The translations under genes and the position numbers were made by a program. From Ureibacillus massiliensis 4400831 = CIP 108448 = CCUG 49529 (GTDB taxonomy: Bacteria > Bacillota > Bacilli > Bacillales_A > Planococcaceae), in contig NZ_JPVQ01000035.1 in the NCBI RefSeq assembly GCF_000772965.1, positions 1 through 37,778 of the forward strand: a DNA stretch of 37,778 nucleotides, read 5' to 3'. Every line of letters begins with the position of its first letter. Position 1 is the stretch's first letter. Below the pieces are notes generated by a model. That model was given only the letters and a program-made list of their open reading frames with translations, made no database searches and was not told where the DNA came from. This document shows, in pieces, positions 7,771 to 16,978 of this stretch.

Positions 7771-9264
7771 ATGACAAATAATCAACGTTTGACTACTACT
7801 ACTGGTACTCCAGTTGTAAGCAATGATGATGTATTAACAGCTGGTCGTCGTGGCCCGATTCTTTTACAAGACGTTTTTTTAATCGAAAAATTAGCTAACT
7901 TTAACCGTGAAGTAATTCCCGAACGTCGTATGCACGCTAAGGGTTCAGGTGCATTTGGTACTTTCACAGTAACACATGACATTACGAAATATACAAAAGC
8001 AAAAATCTTCTCTGAAGTTGGTAAGAAAACAGAAATGTTCGCTCGTTTCTCTACAGTAGCCGGCGAACGTGGTGCAGCTGATGCAGAACGCGATATCCGT
8101 GGTTTTGCACTTAAATTCTATACTGAAGAAGGTAACTGGGACTTAGTTGGTAACAACACTCCTGTATTCTTCTTCCGTGATCCATTGCACTTCCCAGATT
8201 TAAACCACGTTGTTAAACGTGACCCAAAAACAAACATGCACAATGCAAATAGTAACTGGGATTTCTGGACTAGCCTACCGGAAGCATTACACCAAGTAAC
8301 AATCGTAATGAGTGACCGTGGTATTCCAGATGGCTACCGTCATATGCACGGATTCGGTTCTCACACATACTCTATGATCAACGCTGATAACGAACGCGTA
8401 TATGTGAAATTCCACTTCCGTACAGAACAAGGTATTAAAAACTTAACTGACGAAGAAGCAGCAAAAGTAATCGGTCAAGACCGTGAATCTTCACAACGTG
8501 ACCTATTCGAAGCTATCGAAAAAGGCGATTTCCCTAAATGGAAAATGTACATCCAAGTGATGACAGAAGAACAAGCTCGTAATCACAAAGATAACCCATT
8601 CGATTTAACTAAAGTTTGGTACAAATCTGAATACCCATTAATTCCTGTTGGGGAATTCGAATTAAATAAAAACCCAGAAAACTACTTCGCTGATGTAGAA
8701 CAAGCTGCATTTGCTCCATCAAACGTAGTACCTGGTATTTCATTCTCACCTGACCGTATGTTACAAGCTCGTCTATTTGCTTATCAAGACGCAACTCGTT
8801 ACCGTTTAGGTGTGAACCATTACCAAATTCCAGTTAACAAACCACGTTGCCCATTCATCGCTTACCACCGCGATGGCGGAATGCGTGTTGATGGTAATAA
8901 TGGTAGTGCATTATCTTACTATCCAAATAGCTATGGTGCATTACAAGCTCAACCACAATATAAAGACCCTGCACTTGCTTTAGATGGTCCAGCTGACATC
9001 TTTGACTTCCGTGAAGATGACAACAACTACTTCGAGCAACCAGGTAAATTATTCAACTTAATGTCAGCAGAAGAACAACAACGTTTATTCGAAAACACTG
9101 CTGCAAACCTTCAAGGTGTTGAAGAGTTTATTCAACGTCGCCACATTTTACACTGCTACTTAGCTGATCCAGCTTACGGTGAAGGTGTAGCAAAAGCTCT
9201 TGGTCTAACTTTAGATGGTATGGATTTATCAAATCCATATGTTAACACAGTAGCTGCAAAATAA
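7771..9264 (+). CDS. katA: haem catalase (small-subunit, monofunctional)
   Basis: This 497-residue cytoplasmic enzyme breaks hydrogen peroxide into water and oxygen. Its active-site His is H55 in [14 protein letters not shown], the distal Asn lies in [12 protein letters not shown] (about residue 129), and the proximal haem ligand is Tyr338 in [17 protein letters not shown]. Length matches the small-subunit clade (about 480-500) and there is no C-terminal flavodoxin-like domain. Codon use is strongly biased to a few preferred codons (CGT, GGT, AAC, TTC, GAA), more so than neighbours, which suggests very high expression. The ATG has AGGAGG seven bases upstream. A PerR-like site lies upstream and a strong terminator follows. 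Divergent to the NO synthase gene. Confidence 0.95.
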   Translation: MTNNQRLTTTTGTPVVSNDDVLTAGRRGPILLQDVFLIEKLANFNREVIPERRMHAKGSGAFGTFTVTHDITKYTKAKIFSEVGKKTEMFARFSTVAGERGAADAERDIRGFALKFYTEEGNWDLVGNNTPVFFFRDPLHFPDLNHVVKRDPKTNMHNANSNWDFWTSLPEALHQVTIVMSDRGIPDGYRHMHGFGSHTYSMINADNERVYVKFHFRTEQGIKNLTDEEAAKVIGQDRESSQRDLFEAIEKGDFPKWKMYIQVMTEEQARNHKDNPFDLTKVWYKSEYPLIPVGEFELNKNPENYFADVEQAAFAPSNVVPGISFSPDRMLQARLFAYQDATRYRLGVNHYQIPVNKPRCPFIAYHRDGGMRVDGNNGSALSYYPNSYGALQAQPQYKDPALALDGPADIFDFREDDNNYFEQPGKLFNLMSAEEQQRLFENTAANLQGVEEFIQRRHILHCYLADPAYGEGVAKALGLTLDGMDLSNPYVNTVAAK

Positions 9265-9319
9265 TTGCCTACAAATTCTATAAATATATTTCATTGTTAT
9301 CCCATCCAACTATAAATTT

Positions 9320-9353
9320 AACCCCCTTATCTCCTTTTCGAGATAAGGGGGTT
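9320..9353. terminator. terminator after catalase
   Basis: AACCCCCTTATCT (9320-9332) pairs perfectly with AGATAAGGGGGTT (9341-9353), followed by a T-rich tail. It lies between the convergent catalase and AEC transporter genes and may serve both. Confidence 0.88.
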
Positions 9354-9364
9354 TTCTATTAGTA

Positions 9365-10294
9365 TTAGCCAAACAAAATTGTTGAAACATATATTACAAC
9401 TGTTACCGTTAAACAGCTTACGATTGTTGAAAATAAAACCGTTTGAGCTGCTGTATTTGACTCAACATCGTATTCAAGTGCTAAGCTTGAGCTATTTCTA
9501 GATGTAGGGAATGCACTTGCAATCAATAAGGATTGAGCTACAACACCATCAAGTCTTAGTAAGTAAATAATAAGTAACGCAACTAGAGGCCCCACTATCA
9601 ATCTTGTAAAACAGCTTATGATAATCGTTTTATTCATAATTGTTCTGAGTTCGATTTGAGATAATTGCGCCCCGAGGGTAATTAATGCTACCGCAATAAA
9701 TCCTTCTGCAATATGATCTAGCGGGATACGTAGCGTTTGTGGAATCCCTATATCCCATATATTCAATATGATGCCAATAATTAATGCATGAACGATTGGC
9801 ATTTTTAAAAAGTCTTTAATAATCTCTCGACCCGATTGAGTAGCGGATATTAAATTGTACAGACCATATGTATAAGTAATCATATTTTGAAAAATAACGA
9901 GAATCACTTGAATAGCCACACCAATTGGTTGTGTGGCAAAAACCATTTGAGCTACCGGTATTCCATAATTCCCCGAATTAATCAGTACAACACTATTTTT
10001 AAATACGGCTGATTCAGTTCGGTTTAATCCAAGTATTTTCGCAATAAAATGGCTTAGAAGCATCTGACTACCAATAAAGATTGCGATAAAAACAGCAACC
10101 TGTCCTAAAACAGTTAAATTTACTGTTGTTTCATACAAATTTATAAAAACCGCAACGGGCATAAAACAATATGTAACTAGATGTGATAAGGCCTTTAAAT
10201 TAAACTGAAATTTCTTCTGAAGTATCGCTCCAACAAAAAGTAAAATTAAAATAGGAGCAACTATTTGGAAGAAGATCATTGACAAATACGCCAT
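9365..10294 (-). CDS. AEC-family transporter (auxin efflux carrier-like)
   Basis: This 309-residue protein has about ten hydrophobic segments arranged as two inverted halves of five, as in the AEC/PIN transporter family. Typical features are the first-helix IVAPILILLFVGAILQKK, the SGNYGIPVAQMVF motif (about residues 105-117) at the unwound helix crossover, and the related ASAFPTSRNSSSLALEYD in the second half (about 260-277). Bacterial members carry malate or other organic anions, and some are linked to malonate or malolactic metabolism; nothing nearby fixes the substrate. The ATG is preceded by AAAGG, about 12 bases away. It appears to be a single-gene unit. Confidence 0.85.
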   Translation of the reverse strand: MAYLSMIFFQIVAPILILLFVGAILQKKFQFNLKALSHLVTYCFMPVAVFINLYETTVNLTVLGQVAVFIAIFIGSQMLLSHFIAKILGLNRTESAVFKNSVVLINSGNYGIPVAQMVFATQPIGVAIQVILVIFQNMITYTYGLYNLISATQSGREIIKDFLKMPIVHALIIGIILNIWDIGIPQTLRIPLDHIAEGFIAVALITLGAQLSQIELRTIMNKTIIISCFTRLIVGPLVALLIIYLLRLDGVVAQSLLIASAFPTSRNSSSLALEYDVESNTAAQTVLFSTIVSCLTVTVVIYVSTILFG

Positions 10295-10525
10295 TTTTAA
10301 ATTTTTCCTTTCACCGTAATTAATCTATTCTATTACAATATTTTTATTTTTCCAATAATTATTTTCTATTTAATTTATAAAACTTGAATACTAGACACAT
10401 TTTATTAAGTTCATTCTGCTTAAATCTTATTCATTTCCCACCCTAAGCAGGCCCTTTTTTATCGAGAAATATTGAGGCTTTCAAAAAGATTTAATCTTTT
10501 TCGGACATTTAACGCTTCTAAATAT

Positions 10526-10531
10526 TATAAT
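10526..10531 (+). promoter_or_regulatory. -10 element before the 485-residue unknown gene
   Basis: A perfect TATAAT lies 39 bases upstream of the TTG start. A -35 is poor (TCGGAC at 10501-10506 is too far). A small A/T palindrome at about 10483-10501 sits just upstream. Confidence 0.4.
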
Positions 10532-10570
10532 ATATTTGGGAAGATTTCCTTGTGAGGGGGTATCTAATAG

Positions 10571-12028
10571 TTGATAGTTTCTGATGAAAAAATATATAAA
10601 TTATCTTCAGGGCAAACTGGAGAAGCCTTTGAAAAAGCTGTTATTAGCTTAACAAAAGAGAAACAACCTTTACGAGATAAAGAATTTGGAACACTTATAC
10701 CTCTTGAAATGATGCTTGTGAATAAAGATAAAGCATTGTCAACGATTTTAAAGACTGCTCAACTTTATTGGGGAAATATTGATCTCTTTTTATTTGATAT
10801 ATTAAAAGAAACAACCATTGATTTAGAAAGCGCAAATGAAAGATTACATAAGTTTTTTTCTTCCTCTCAGGGGAAAGATGCTATTTATCATTACTTAATC
10901 ATCCACAATAAAATTCGATTTGACAATCTTTTCGGATTAATCTTCGGCAGAGAATTGGCTGTTACGAAGCCTATTGGTGGTTTACATACCATTTATTTAT
11001 ATAAAATTGGAACAAAATATTTCGTTCATTTTATTTTCAATCAAAGTGAACCTTTTTGGAGAATGCTGTTTATTAAAAAGGTCTGTTCTATTTTTTTACA
11101 AGCTTCGATTAACAAAATTGATAGCCCAATAGATTTAATGAAGCAGCTTAAAATTCAATGGGAAAAGCAGTTTTCACCAAGTAAAGCTGTACTCCTTCTT
11201 AATAAATTAATGGCTCAAATCGAATACGAAAACCCGCACTCATTTCACTTAAAGGAACTTCAGCTTTTTAACATCACCTCCCATTTTAATGGTGGCAGAA
11301 GGCATCGGCAAAAGCTAAAGCGACTAGTTGAAGGAGTTTGGCGATCTTGGGAAAAGGGACAATGGTCGTTAACTGAAAAGGAGAAAACGATTTTAACCTA
11401 CATGCTCGCAATCGATGCTTATGAGCAATGTGAATTTGACCAAACGATCCTTCATGGAGAATATTTAATTCAACAAGATCGTTTAAACAATCATGCAATT
11501 GAACTAATTATTGAATTTTATGATGTACTACCCATTTTAAAGCCCGAACCGACTACACTGATTAAACGATATGATAAAAACTATTTAGAAAAAGTGTTTT
11601 CGATATTAATAGAGTCTTATATACAAAAACATCAATTTGACGAAGTTATTCGATTAATAAAAGAATATGAAATAGCTTCCTGTACAGCTATTTATGATTA
11701 TTTAAATCAGGAATTGTATGATGAGAATTCTCTTCATCGTATAGAAGCGAGCGTTCAAAGAGATATCGTGTTAATCGTAAGTAAAACACCTCAACACATT
11801 ATGCAATCTATAGAAATCTGGCTTGATGATTACCAAAATGAAAAGAGTCCCTATTATCCGATTGCCCTTATGGCTTCAAAGCATATTTGTAACCTGCTTA
11901 AAGCATTATTTGCAACCGAGCAATATGACCTGTTTGATAAATTAATGGAAGTATATACAAAATATCTGAAAGTGGAACAGCATTTTCTCGAACTAAGAGA
12001 CTTTGTAGCTGAGTATGTGAAAAATTAA
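10571..12028 (+). CDS. unknown 485-residue helical protein
   Basis: I do not recognise this family. The N-terminal third is mixed (GQTGEAFEKAVISLTKEKQP) and includes a strand-rich segment around residues 135-165 (GGLHTIYLYKIGTKYFVHFIF). From about residue 240 to the end it looks almost entirely helical, with spaced hydrophobic and aromatic positions reminiscent of TPR-like repeats but without the canonical consensus. There is no signal peptide or membrane segment, so it is probably cytoplasmic. Translation begins at TTG (10571-10573), ten bases after the ribosome site GAGGGGG; an isoleucine follows directly. It is a single gene between an AEC transporter and a CoA-transferase, with its own terminator. 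Confidence 0.75.
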   Translation: MIVSDEKIYKLSSGQTGEAFEKAVISLTKEKQPLRDKEFGTLIPLEMMLVNKDKALSTILKTAQLYWGNIDLFLFDILKETTIDLESANERLHKFFSSSQGKDAIYHYLIIHNKIRFDNLFGLIFGRELAVTKPIGGLHTIYLYKIGTKYFVHFIFNQSEPFWRMLFIKKVCSIFLQASINKIDSPIDLMKQLKIQWEKQFSPSKAVLLLNKLMAQIEYENPHSFHLKELQLFNITSHFNGGRRHRQKLKRLVEGVWRSWEKGQWSLTEKEKTILTYMLAIDAYEQCEFDQTILHGEYLIQQDRLNNHAIELIIEFYDVLPILKPEPTTLIKRYDKNYLEKVFSILIESYIQKHQFDEVIRLIKEYEIASCTAIYDYLNQELYDENSLHRIEASVQRDIVLIVSKTPQHIMQSIEIWLDDYQNEKSPYYPIALMASKHICNLLKALFATEQYDLFDKLMEVYTKYLKVEQHFLELRDFVAEYVKN

Positions 12029-12030
12029 AA

Positions 12031-12060
12031 AGTAGGGAGAATCACTAAATTCCCCCTACT
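12031..12060. terminator. bidirectional terminator
   Basis: AGTAGGGAGAAT (12031-12042) pairs with ATTCCCCCTACT (12049-12060) with one mismatch. The minus-strand exit is rich in T (TTTTTAATTTTT), so it serves the CoA-transferase gene best; it also follows the stop of the plus-strand gene. Confidence 0.8.
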
Positions 12061-12065
12061 CCTCC

Positions 12066-13250
12066 TCATTCCAATATCCCCTTTTCATCCAATTCCTTTA
12101 TATCCTGCACTGAATACCCGAGCTCTTTTAATATCTCCTCTGTATGCTCACCAAGCTTTGCACCTACGTGATGATAGGTTGGCTTGCGATCGTCAAACTT
12201 AAATGGGGAAGCTATTTGTTTTTGCGTTGTGCCATCCCCTTTTGGTACTTCTACAATCATTTCCCGCGCAGAAATTTGCTGATGGTTGCTCGCTTCTTCA
12301 AAATTTAAAACTGGCTCAACACAACCTTCAAAATCCTCCCCAAAGATTTCTAACCATTCAGCATAGGTTTTTGATAAAAATGCGTCCTTCACTGCTTCTT
12401 TAAATCGTTTTTGTGTATAGGAAGAATCGTTAAACGTACTTTCAATCAATTCTGGTATTTCTAAAGCCTCACACAATAGTTTACGAAATTGCGGTTCTAA
12501 GCTTCCAACCGAAAAAAATCGTCCATCCTTAGTCCGGTAATAATCATAAAATGTACCGCCGTTTAATATTTCTTCCTCGGCCCTCGGTAATATCCCACTT
12601 CCTAAATAGCTTGTGCCGTAAAGCGCATTCATAGTAAACATGGAATCTGTCATCGATACGTCAATATATTTACCTTCGCCATTCTTTTCGCGATTTAAAG
12701 CTGCGGCAAGTACACCAACAGCGGCATATAAGGACCCTCCAGCAATATCAGCAATTTGGATACCCATTGCAACCGGTTTTTGTCCCTTTAATCTTGAATA
12801 GTCTGACACCCCAGAGATAGATAAATAGTTTATATCGTGTCCAGGCTTATTACTATATGGGCCTGTTTGACCAAAGCCTGTAATTGAACAGTAAATTAAT
12901 TTAGGATTAACTTGTTTTAATGCTTCATAATCGAGTCCTAACCGTTTCATAACACCTGGCCTGAATCCTTCGATTACAATATCGTATTCATGAATCAGCT
13001 TTTTCACAATTTCAACCGCTTCCGCTGTTTTTAAATTTAGTGAAATAGACTTTTTTGAGCGGTTTAAATGTTGGTGGATGTAGGATTCTTTATCCGTATC
13101 ATATGGCGGCATGATTCTCATTAAGTCTACTCTTCGCTTTGATTCCACATGAATAATATCTGCACCTAAATCTGCAAACATCATCGTAGTGTAAGCCCCA
13201 GGTAGCAAAGATGAAAAATCTAAAATTTTTAACCCCTTTAAAATAGACAA
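12066..13250 (-). CDS. class III CoA-transferase / alpha-methylacyl-CoA racemase-like protein
   Basis: This 394-residue protein belongs to the CaiB/BaiF family. N-terminal GLKILDFSSLLPGAYTTMMFADLGADIIHVE and the segment LNRSKKSISLNLKT are typical, as is EGFRPGVMKRLGLDYEAL. The GHDINYLSISG motif (about residues 138-148), with its catalytic Asp, resembles alpha-methylacyl-CoA racemases more than formyl-CoA transferases, so epimerisation of 2-methyl-branched acyl-CoA, or CoA exchange on a carboxylic acid, is the likely chemistry. Translation starts at TTG (13248-13250), eight bases after GGGGG. No acyl-CoA dehydrogenase or thiolase gene lies next to it to indicate the pathway. Family sure, substrate unknown. 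Confidence 0.87.
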   Translation of the reverse strand: MSILKGLKILDFSSLLPGAYTTMMFADLGADIIHVESKRRVDLMRIMPPYDTDKESYIHQHLNRSKKSISLNLKTAEAVEIVKKLIHEYDIVIEGFRPGVMKRLGLDYEALKQVNPKLIYCSITGFGQTGPYSNKPGHDINYLSISGVSDYSRLKGQKPVAMGIQIADIAGGSLYAAVGVLAAALNREKNGEGKYIDVSMTDSMFTMNALYGTSYLGSGILPRAEEEILNGGTFYDYYRTKDGRFFSVGSLEPQFRKLLCEALEIPELIESTFNDSSYTQKRFKEAVKDAFLSKTYAEWLEIFGEDFEGCVEPVLNFEEASNHQQISAREMIVEVPKGDGTTQKQIASPFKFDDRKPTYHHVGAKLGEHTEEILKELGYSVQDIKELDEKGILE

Positions 13251-13556
13251 TAGTCGATCCCCCTTTGTTTAAAATATGATAGTAATCCCCTTTGCTAACA
13301 CAAAATCACATCTGTACCAATACAGATACAACTAAATATAACAGTATTATAACAGTTGATCACCCCTTTTTATATAAATTTTTCCGATTTTTTCAACCTT
13401 TTCACACTTTCGTATTTGCTACTTTTACAGTTAAGGAGATTTTTATCTATTAAGCAAATTGAATATAAAAATATTTTTTATAATTCTATAATTTAGTAAA
13501 TTTTTTATTAAAAATTTGTAAATTTTCAATATTATCATAGAAAATAAAGTATGATG

Positions 13557-13643
13557 TTGGTGAGCTTTGAGAATTCCTCAAGAGCTCCCTTTTATACGTG
13601 AGATGACCCGGTGACTATAGAGCGGTTGCTGGGTTATTCTTTT
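13557..13643 (+). ncRNA. candidate small RNA with its own terminator
   Basis: Two compact hairpins lie in otherwise featureless AT-rich DNA. Hairpin 1 (13562-13587): GAGCT pairs with AGCTC and TGAG with CTCA. Hairpin 2: positions 13603-13615 pair with 13625-13637 (ATGACCC with GGGTTAT, extended by GTGAC/GTTGC-type pairs including G-U), followed by TCTTTTAT, a plausible intrinsic terminator tail. A TATGAT (13550-13555) just upstream could be a -10 element; no -35 is clear. No open frame or adjacent plus-strand gene explains it. I do not recognise the family. Confidence 0.4.
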
Positions 13644-13653
13644 ATAAAAAATG

Positions 13654-13686
13654 AAAAAAAGGAAAGCTCAAATTGAACCTTCCCTT
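13654..13686 (-). terminator. terminator of the small acidic-protein gene
   Basis: AAGGAAAG (13659-13666) pairs with CTTCCCTT (13679-13686, one G-U) and is followed on the minus strand by a run of seven T. Confidence 0.65.
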
Positions 13687-13714
13687 TTCCATTAAAAATA
13701 CCTTTAATATTAAG

Positions 13715-14005
13715 CTATTCCGCCTTCAGTAATTCCTCTTTACAGAACTGGAGTATCATCTCTTCTTCATCTTCTTCTAAACCAAAATCCAAATATTGAT
13801 TATCTTTTTTATCAATTAAAAAGTAATTAATCATTCGAACTTCCTCATCAATTTGACCAATAATGACTCGAATCTCTATTCCGAACTCAGAATACAATTC
13901 ATCATCCTCATCAACTTCTACATCTAATAAAAACTCAAAACGTTTTCCTTCAATAATATTTGTAGGATCTTTTATTTCTTCAAATGAGTATTCTCTTATT
14001 TCCAT
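13715..14005 (-). CDS. small acidic protein of unknown function (DUF6509-like)
   Basis: This 96-residue protein starts at the ATG 14003-14005, eight bases after AAAGGAG; a longer in-frame start at 14074 has no ribosome site and adds residues unlike the rest. The sequence (YSFEEIKDPTNIIEGKRFEF, then LDVEVDEDDELYSEFGIEIRV, then LDFGLEEDEEEMILQFCKEEL) is strongly acidic with alternating strands. It resembles, from memory, the small Bacillus proteins grouped as DUF6509, whose role is not known. It is monocistronic with a terminator. Confidence 0.75.
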   Translation of the reverse strand: MEIREYSFEEIKDPTNIIEGKRFEFLLDVEVDEDDELYSEFGIEIRVIIGQIDEEVRMINYFLIDKKDNQYLDFGLEEDEEEMILQFCKEELLKAE

Positions 14006-14163
14006 AAGTACTTCTCCTTTTATAAACCGAGGTTTCTTCACATCTAATAATAAACGAATCGTGAATATGGTCAATTAAAAGCTATTACACAGCTTATGTA
14101 AGTGACAATAAAAAGGATTTATGCCAAAATAATGCTAATAGTTACACAAAGGGGCAAACAAAC

Positions 14164-15360
14164 ATGCGAAATTTATTTTATTATCAAGATTCTATGATAA
14201 AAGATTTTACTGCAAAAATTGTTCGAACTGGAATAGAAGATGGTAGACCATTTGTTGTTTTGTCTAATACTGCCTTTTATCCGACTGGTGGTGGACAACC
14301 CCACGATACAGGGAAAATTGAGGATTTGGAAGTACTTGACGTAGAGAAAATTGAAAACGAAATCCGACATTACGTGAATGGTGACCCTTCAGCTTTACCA
14401 AATGAAGTAAAAGGAACAATTGACTGGGCTCGTCGATTTGACCATATGCAGCAACACTGTGGTCAACACATTTTGTCAGCAGCTTTTGTTGAATTGTTTG
14501 ATTTTTCCACTGTAAGCTTCCATTTAGGTTCTGAGCTTGTGACAATCGATTTAAATACAAACACAATTACAGATGAGCAGCTTTCTCTTGCTGAAAATCG
14601 CGCTAATGAAATTATATTAGAAAATCGACCAATTGAAACAAAATGGATAACAAAATCAGAATTATCCCAATATCCTTTACGAAAGGATGTTACTGTAGAT
14701 GAGGATATCCGATTAGTAATCATTCCAGACTATGACTATAATGGCTGCGGTGGAACACATCCCTCTTCGACAGGGCAAGTGTGTTTACTAAAGATAATGG
14801 ATATTGAGAAGATGAAAACTAATATTCGAGTTTCCTTTGTTTGTGGGAACCGTGTACTAAAGCAGTTAGCCATGCGAAAACGAGTTTTATCGGCAGTCGC
14901 AAGAAGCTTAAGTGTACCAGAAGAAGATGCAGCGGATGCTTTAAATAAATTGATGAAAGATTCAAAGGCTACCGAAAAAGCTTTAGGCGAATCTCAGGAA
15001 TCACTACTTATTTATGAAGCAAGGGATTTAGTATCTAGAAGTGACGAGCACATTGTGGCCAGTACTTTTGTGAATCGCTCAATACAGGAATTGCAAAGGC
15101 TTGCTCGTTCCATCGTTTCAGAAAATGATAAAATCGTTGCATTACTTGTAGCTGAAAATGAGGATAAACTTCAATTTGTTGCAGCTAGTGGAAAGAATGC
15201 TGGAAAAAGTATGAAAGAGTTATCAGCTAATGTTCTTCCATTAATTAATGGTAAAGGCGGAGGAAAGGATTCCTTTGTTCAGGGTGGTGGCGAAAAAATG
15301 ATTTCTGCCAATGATTTATTAACTCGAATGGAAAATCTATTAAAAGAGGCGAGCAAATAA
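14164..15360 (+). CDS. alanyl-tRNA editing protein (AlaX-L type, with DHHA1 domain)
   Basis: This 398-residue protein is built like the editing half of alanyl-tRNA synthetase: an N-terminal beta-barrel (TAFYPTGGGQPHDTG, residues 37-50), a zinc-binding editing core with His98-x3-His102 (QQHCGQHIL) and Cys195-x3-His199 (NGCGGTHPSSTG), and a C-terminal helical plus glycine-rich DHHA1 domain (LPLINGKGGGKDSFVQGGGE, about 355-374). Such free-standing proteins hydrolyse Ser- or Gly-tRNA(Ala) made by mistake. All four metal-binding residues are present, so it should be active. The ATG follows AAAGGGG by about eight bases. A terminator hairpin overlaps its stop codon. Confidence 0.92.
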   Translation: MRNLFYYQDSMIKDFTAKIVRTGIEDGRPFVVLSNTAFYPTGGGQPHDTGKIEDLEVLDVEKIENEIRHYVNGDPSALPNEVKGTIDWARRFDHMQQHCGQHILSAAFVELFDFSTVSFHLGSELVTIDLNTNTITDEQLSLAENRANEIILENRPIETKWITKSELSQYPLRKDVTVDEDIRLVIIPDYDYNGCGGTHPSSTGQVCLLKIMDIEKMKTNIRVSFVCGNRVLKQLAMRKRVLSAVARSLSVPEEDAADALNKLMKDSKATEKALGESQESLLIYEARDLVSRSDEHIVASTFVNRSIQELQRLARSIVSENDKIVALLVAENEDKLQFVAASGKNAGKSMKELSANVLPLINGKGGGKDSFVQGGGEKMISANDLLTRMENLLKEASK

Positions 15361-15370
15361 ATGCTCGCCT
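15347..15370. terminator. terminator overlapping the stop codon of the AlaX gene
   Basis: AGGCGAGCA (15347-15355) and TGCTCGCCT (15362-15370) form a perfect stem; the TAA stop lies in the loop. A T-rich tail follows on the plus strand; it may also serve the convergent metallophosphoesterase gene. Confidence 0.85.
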
Positions 15371-15374
15371 TTCA

Positions 15375-16193
15375 TTATTTTGCAGTTCTTAGTTCGACAA
15401 CGACAATCTCTGGTAAATTAAAAATGCGGAAAGGGACCCCACTATTACCAAGCCCTCTGCTGACAAACATTGTAGTATCATCCTCTATATAAGAACCTGC
15501 AGTATACGTTGGTAGAAAGCCTTGCCCCGGTGCTATGAGCCCACCTACAAATGGAATCCGTACTTGCCCACCATGTGCATGACCTGAGAATACCATGTCT
15601 ATATCGTTCGTGACATACGTTTCGAAATATTCCGGTCGATGTGCTAACAGTATCTGTAGTGTGCTTTCTTTTTCATTAGACCGCGCAACGTCTAACATAA
15701 ATTGTGTTTCATGTCCGTTCAATGGATCTTCAATACCTATGATATTTAATATTTCCCCGTTACGTTCAATGGTGGACGTTATATTCGGTAATATAATAAC
15801 ACCCAGTTTTTTCAATTCACCATATATTTCATCTATTTGATTAATGGCAACTTCATGATTTCCTATTACATAATACACATCTGCTATTTGAACAAAAGCT
15901 CTTACAGCATCTAAACTTTGTTCCAAGTCATATCGGTTACTATCAATGAGATCACCCGTTATAAAAATAACATCTGGATTGGTAGCCCGTACTTTTTCAA
16001 TGAGTTTCTCTTGTCTATCTCCGAAAACTGCATCATGCAAATCAGATACTTGGGTTATACGAAAACCATCAAAACTTTTAGGTACTTTTTGAGATTCGAA
16101 AATATGCTCTGTTATGACAATCCAATTATTATTCACATATAAGAATATATAAGCCCCTATTACAAGGATAATTAATTTTAATAACTTTTTCAA
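15375..16193 (-). CDS. membrane-anchored metallophosphoesterase (YkuE/YaeI-like)
   Basis: This 272-residue protein has one N-terminal hydrophobic segment (residues 4-20) serving as signal anchor, then a calcineurin-like phosphoesterase domain. All metal-binding motifs are present: Asp51-Leu-His53 (VSDLHD), Gly80-Asp81 (ITGDLID), GNHE (111-114), a His in LLAHRPEY (about 185) and GHAHGG (204-209). The closest well-known relatives are YkuE and YaeI, the latter acting on UDP-2,3-diacylglucosamine-like or lipid-linked substrates; in Gram-positives the substrate is unsettled. The start is TTG at 16191-16193, with only a weak ribosome site (GAGCGAG). It is convergent with the AlaX gene. Confidence 0.9.
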   Translation of the reverse strand: MKKLLKLIILVIGAYIFLYVNNNWIVITEHIFESQKVPKSFDGFRITQVSDLHDAVFGDRQEKLIEKVRATNPDVIFITGDLIDSNRYDLEQSLDAVRAFVQIADVYYVIGNHEVAINQIDEIYGELKKLGVIILPNITSTIERNGEILNIIGIEDPLNGHETQFMLDVARSNEKESTLQILLAHRPEYFETYVTNDIDMVFSGHAHGGQVRIPFVGGLIAPGQGFLPTYTAGSYIEDDTTMFVSRGLGNSGVPFRIFNLPEIVVVELRTAK

Positions 16194-16276
16194 TACAGCT
16201 CGCTCAATTCGTTGTAGTAGATAAGCGGTAATTCTATATGAGTAGAATTTATTCGATCAGTCATTTATTGATATAG

Positions 16277-16978
16277 CTACCCCTGAAATAAGATATAACC
16301 ACTCTCATCAATAATTTTAACATGCTCTGGTACATTCAAGAAGAGAATTGTCGATCCTGTAGCATGATTGTAAATATCATCATCTTCCAAATCCAAATTT
16401 CTAAACTGTTCCAATATCTTTAAATTAGGGGATATTTTATAATAGTCAAACTGTTGCTCTGATATTTGCTTAATTATTAAATCACTTTCTACGAACTCAA
16501 AACGGTCTGTAGAGACGTGCTCTGTTAAATCGAATCCGTCTAAAATATGCGGTGTAATATACGTTTTTGCATATATTTCGTTGGAATCTGGATCTTCTCT
16601 TTTTTCTACTATTACACTTACTCCATAAATATCTGTATAAATTGGTTTTATCGTTAATTGATTGGTTGGCAATTCATAAGACCATTCTTTTACTATATAA
16701 TCTTCATTTAACTCGACCTTATTTGAATTAATCATTTCCCAAAATTCATCTTGTTCTTGTAGTATAGACCGAAATTCTGCTTTCTGAATCCTTTGAGGTT
16801 CTGCACTTGTAGTAAAGTGTAAAATAATCATCGAAAGTACTCCTATACTAATATAAGAAATAATGATGATTTTATTTCTTTTCACTGTCCAAATTTTACT
16901 CCCTAATACACGAGATACGATGAAAATAACCGAGACAATAATAATAAACATAATGAGGAATAGAAATAATGAATTCAT
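16277..16978 (-). CDS. membrane protein of unknown function, last gene of the GntR/ABC operon
   Basis: This 233-residue protein has two hydrophobic segments near its N-terminus (about 3-21 and 37-56), followed by a soluble domain of about 170 residues with many acidic and aromatic positions and no motif I recognise. It begins with an ATG that overlaps the permease stop codon by four bases (ATGA), so it is translationally coupled and is very probably part of the same transporter. It could be an extracytoplasmic or membrane accessory domain. A weak hairpin at 16230-16249 follows 3'. Confidence 0.75.
   Translation of the reverse strand: MNSLFLFLIMFIIIVSVIFIVSRVLGSKIWTVKRNKIIIISYISIGVLSMIILHFTTSAEPQRIQKAEFRSILQEQDEFWEMINSNKVELNEDYIVKEWSYELPTNQLTIKPIYTDIYGVSVIVEKREDPDSNEIYAKTYITPHILDGFDLTEHVSTDRFEFVESDLIIKQISEQQFDYYKISPNLKILEQFRNLDLEDDDIYNHATGSTILFLNVPEHVKIIDESGYILFQG

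Larger units (their letters stand above)
13251..13714. other. long intergenic region containing a structured RNA candidate
   Basis: The left part (13290-13550) is extremely AT-rich with no reading frame. The right part holds two good hairpins on the plus strand (13557-13643) and, beyond them, the minus-strand terminator of the next gene. Confidence 0.6.

Noticed and set aside
13603-13637. Fragment of 5S rRNA
   Set aside because: GGTGACTATAG matches the usual 5' start of 5S rRNA over only about 11 bases; the rest of the gene is absent and the segment is explained by a hairpin.
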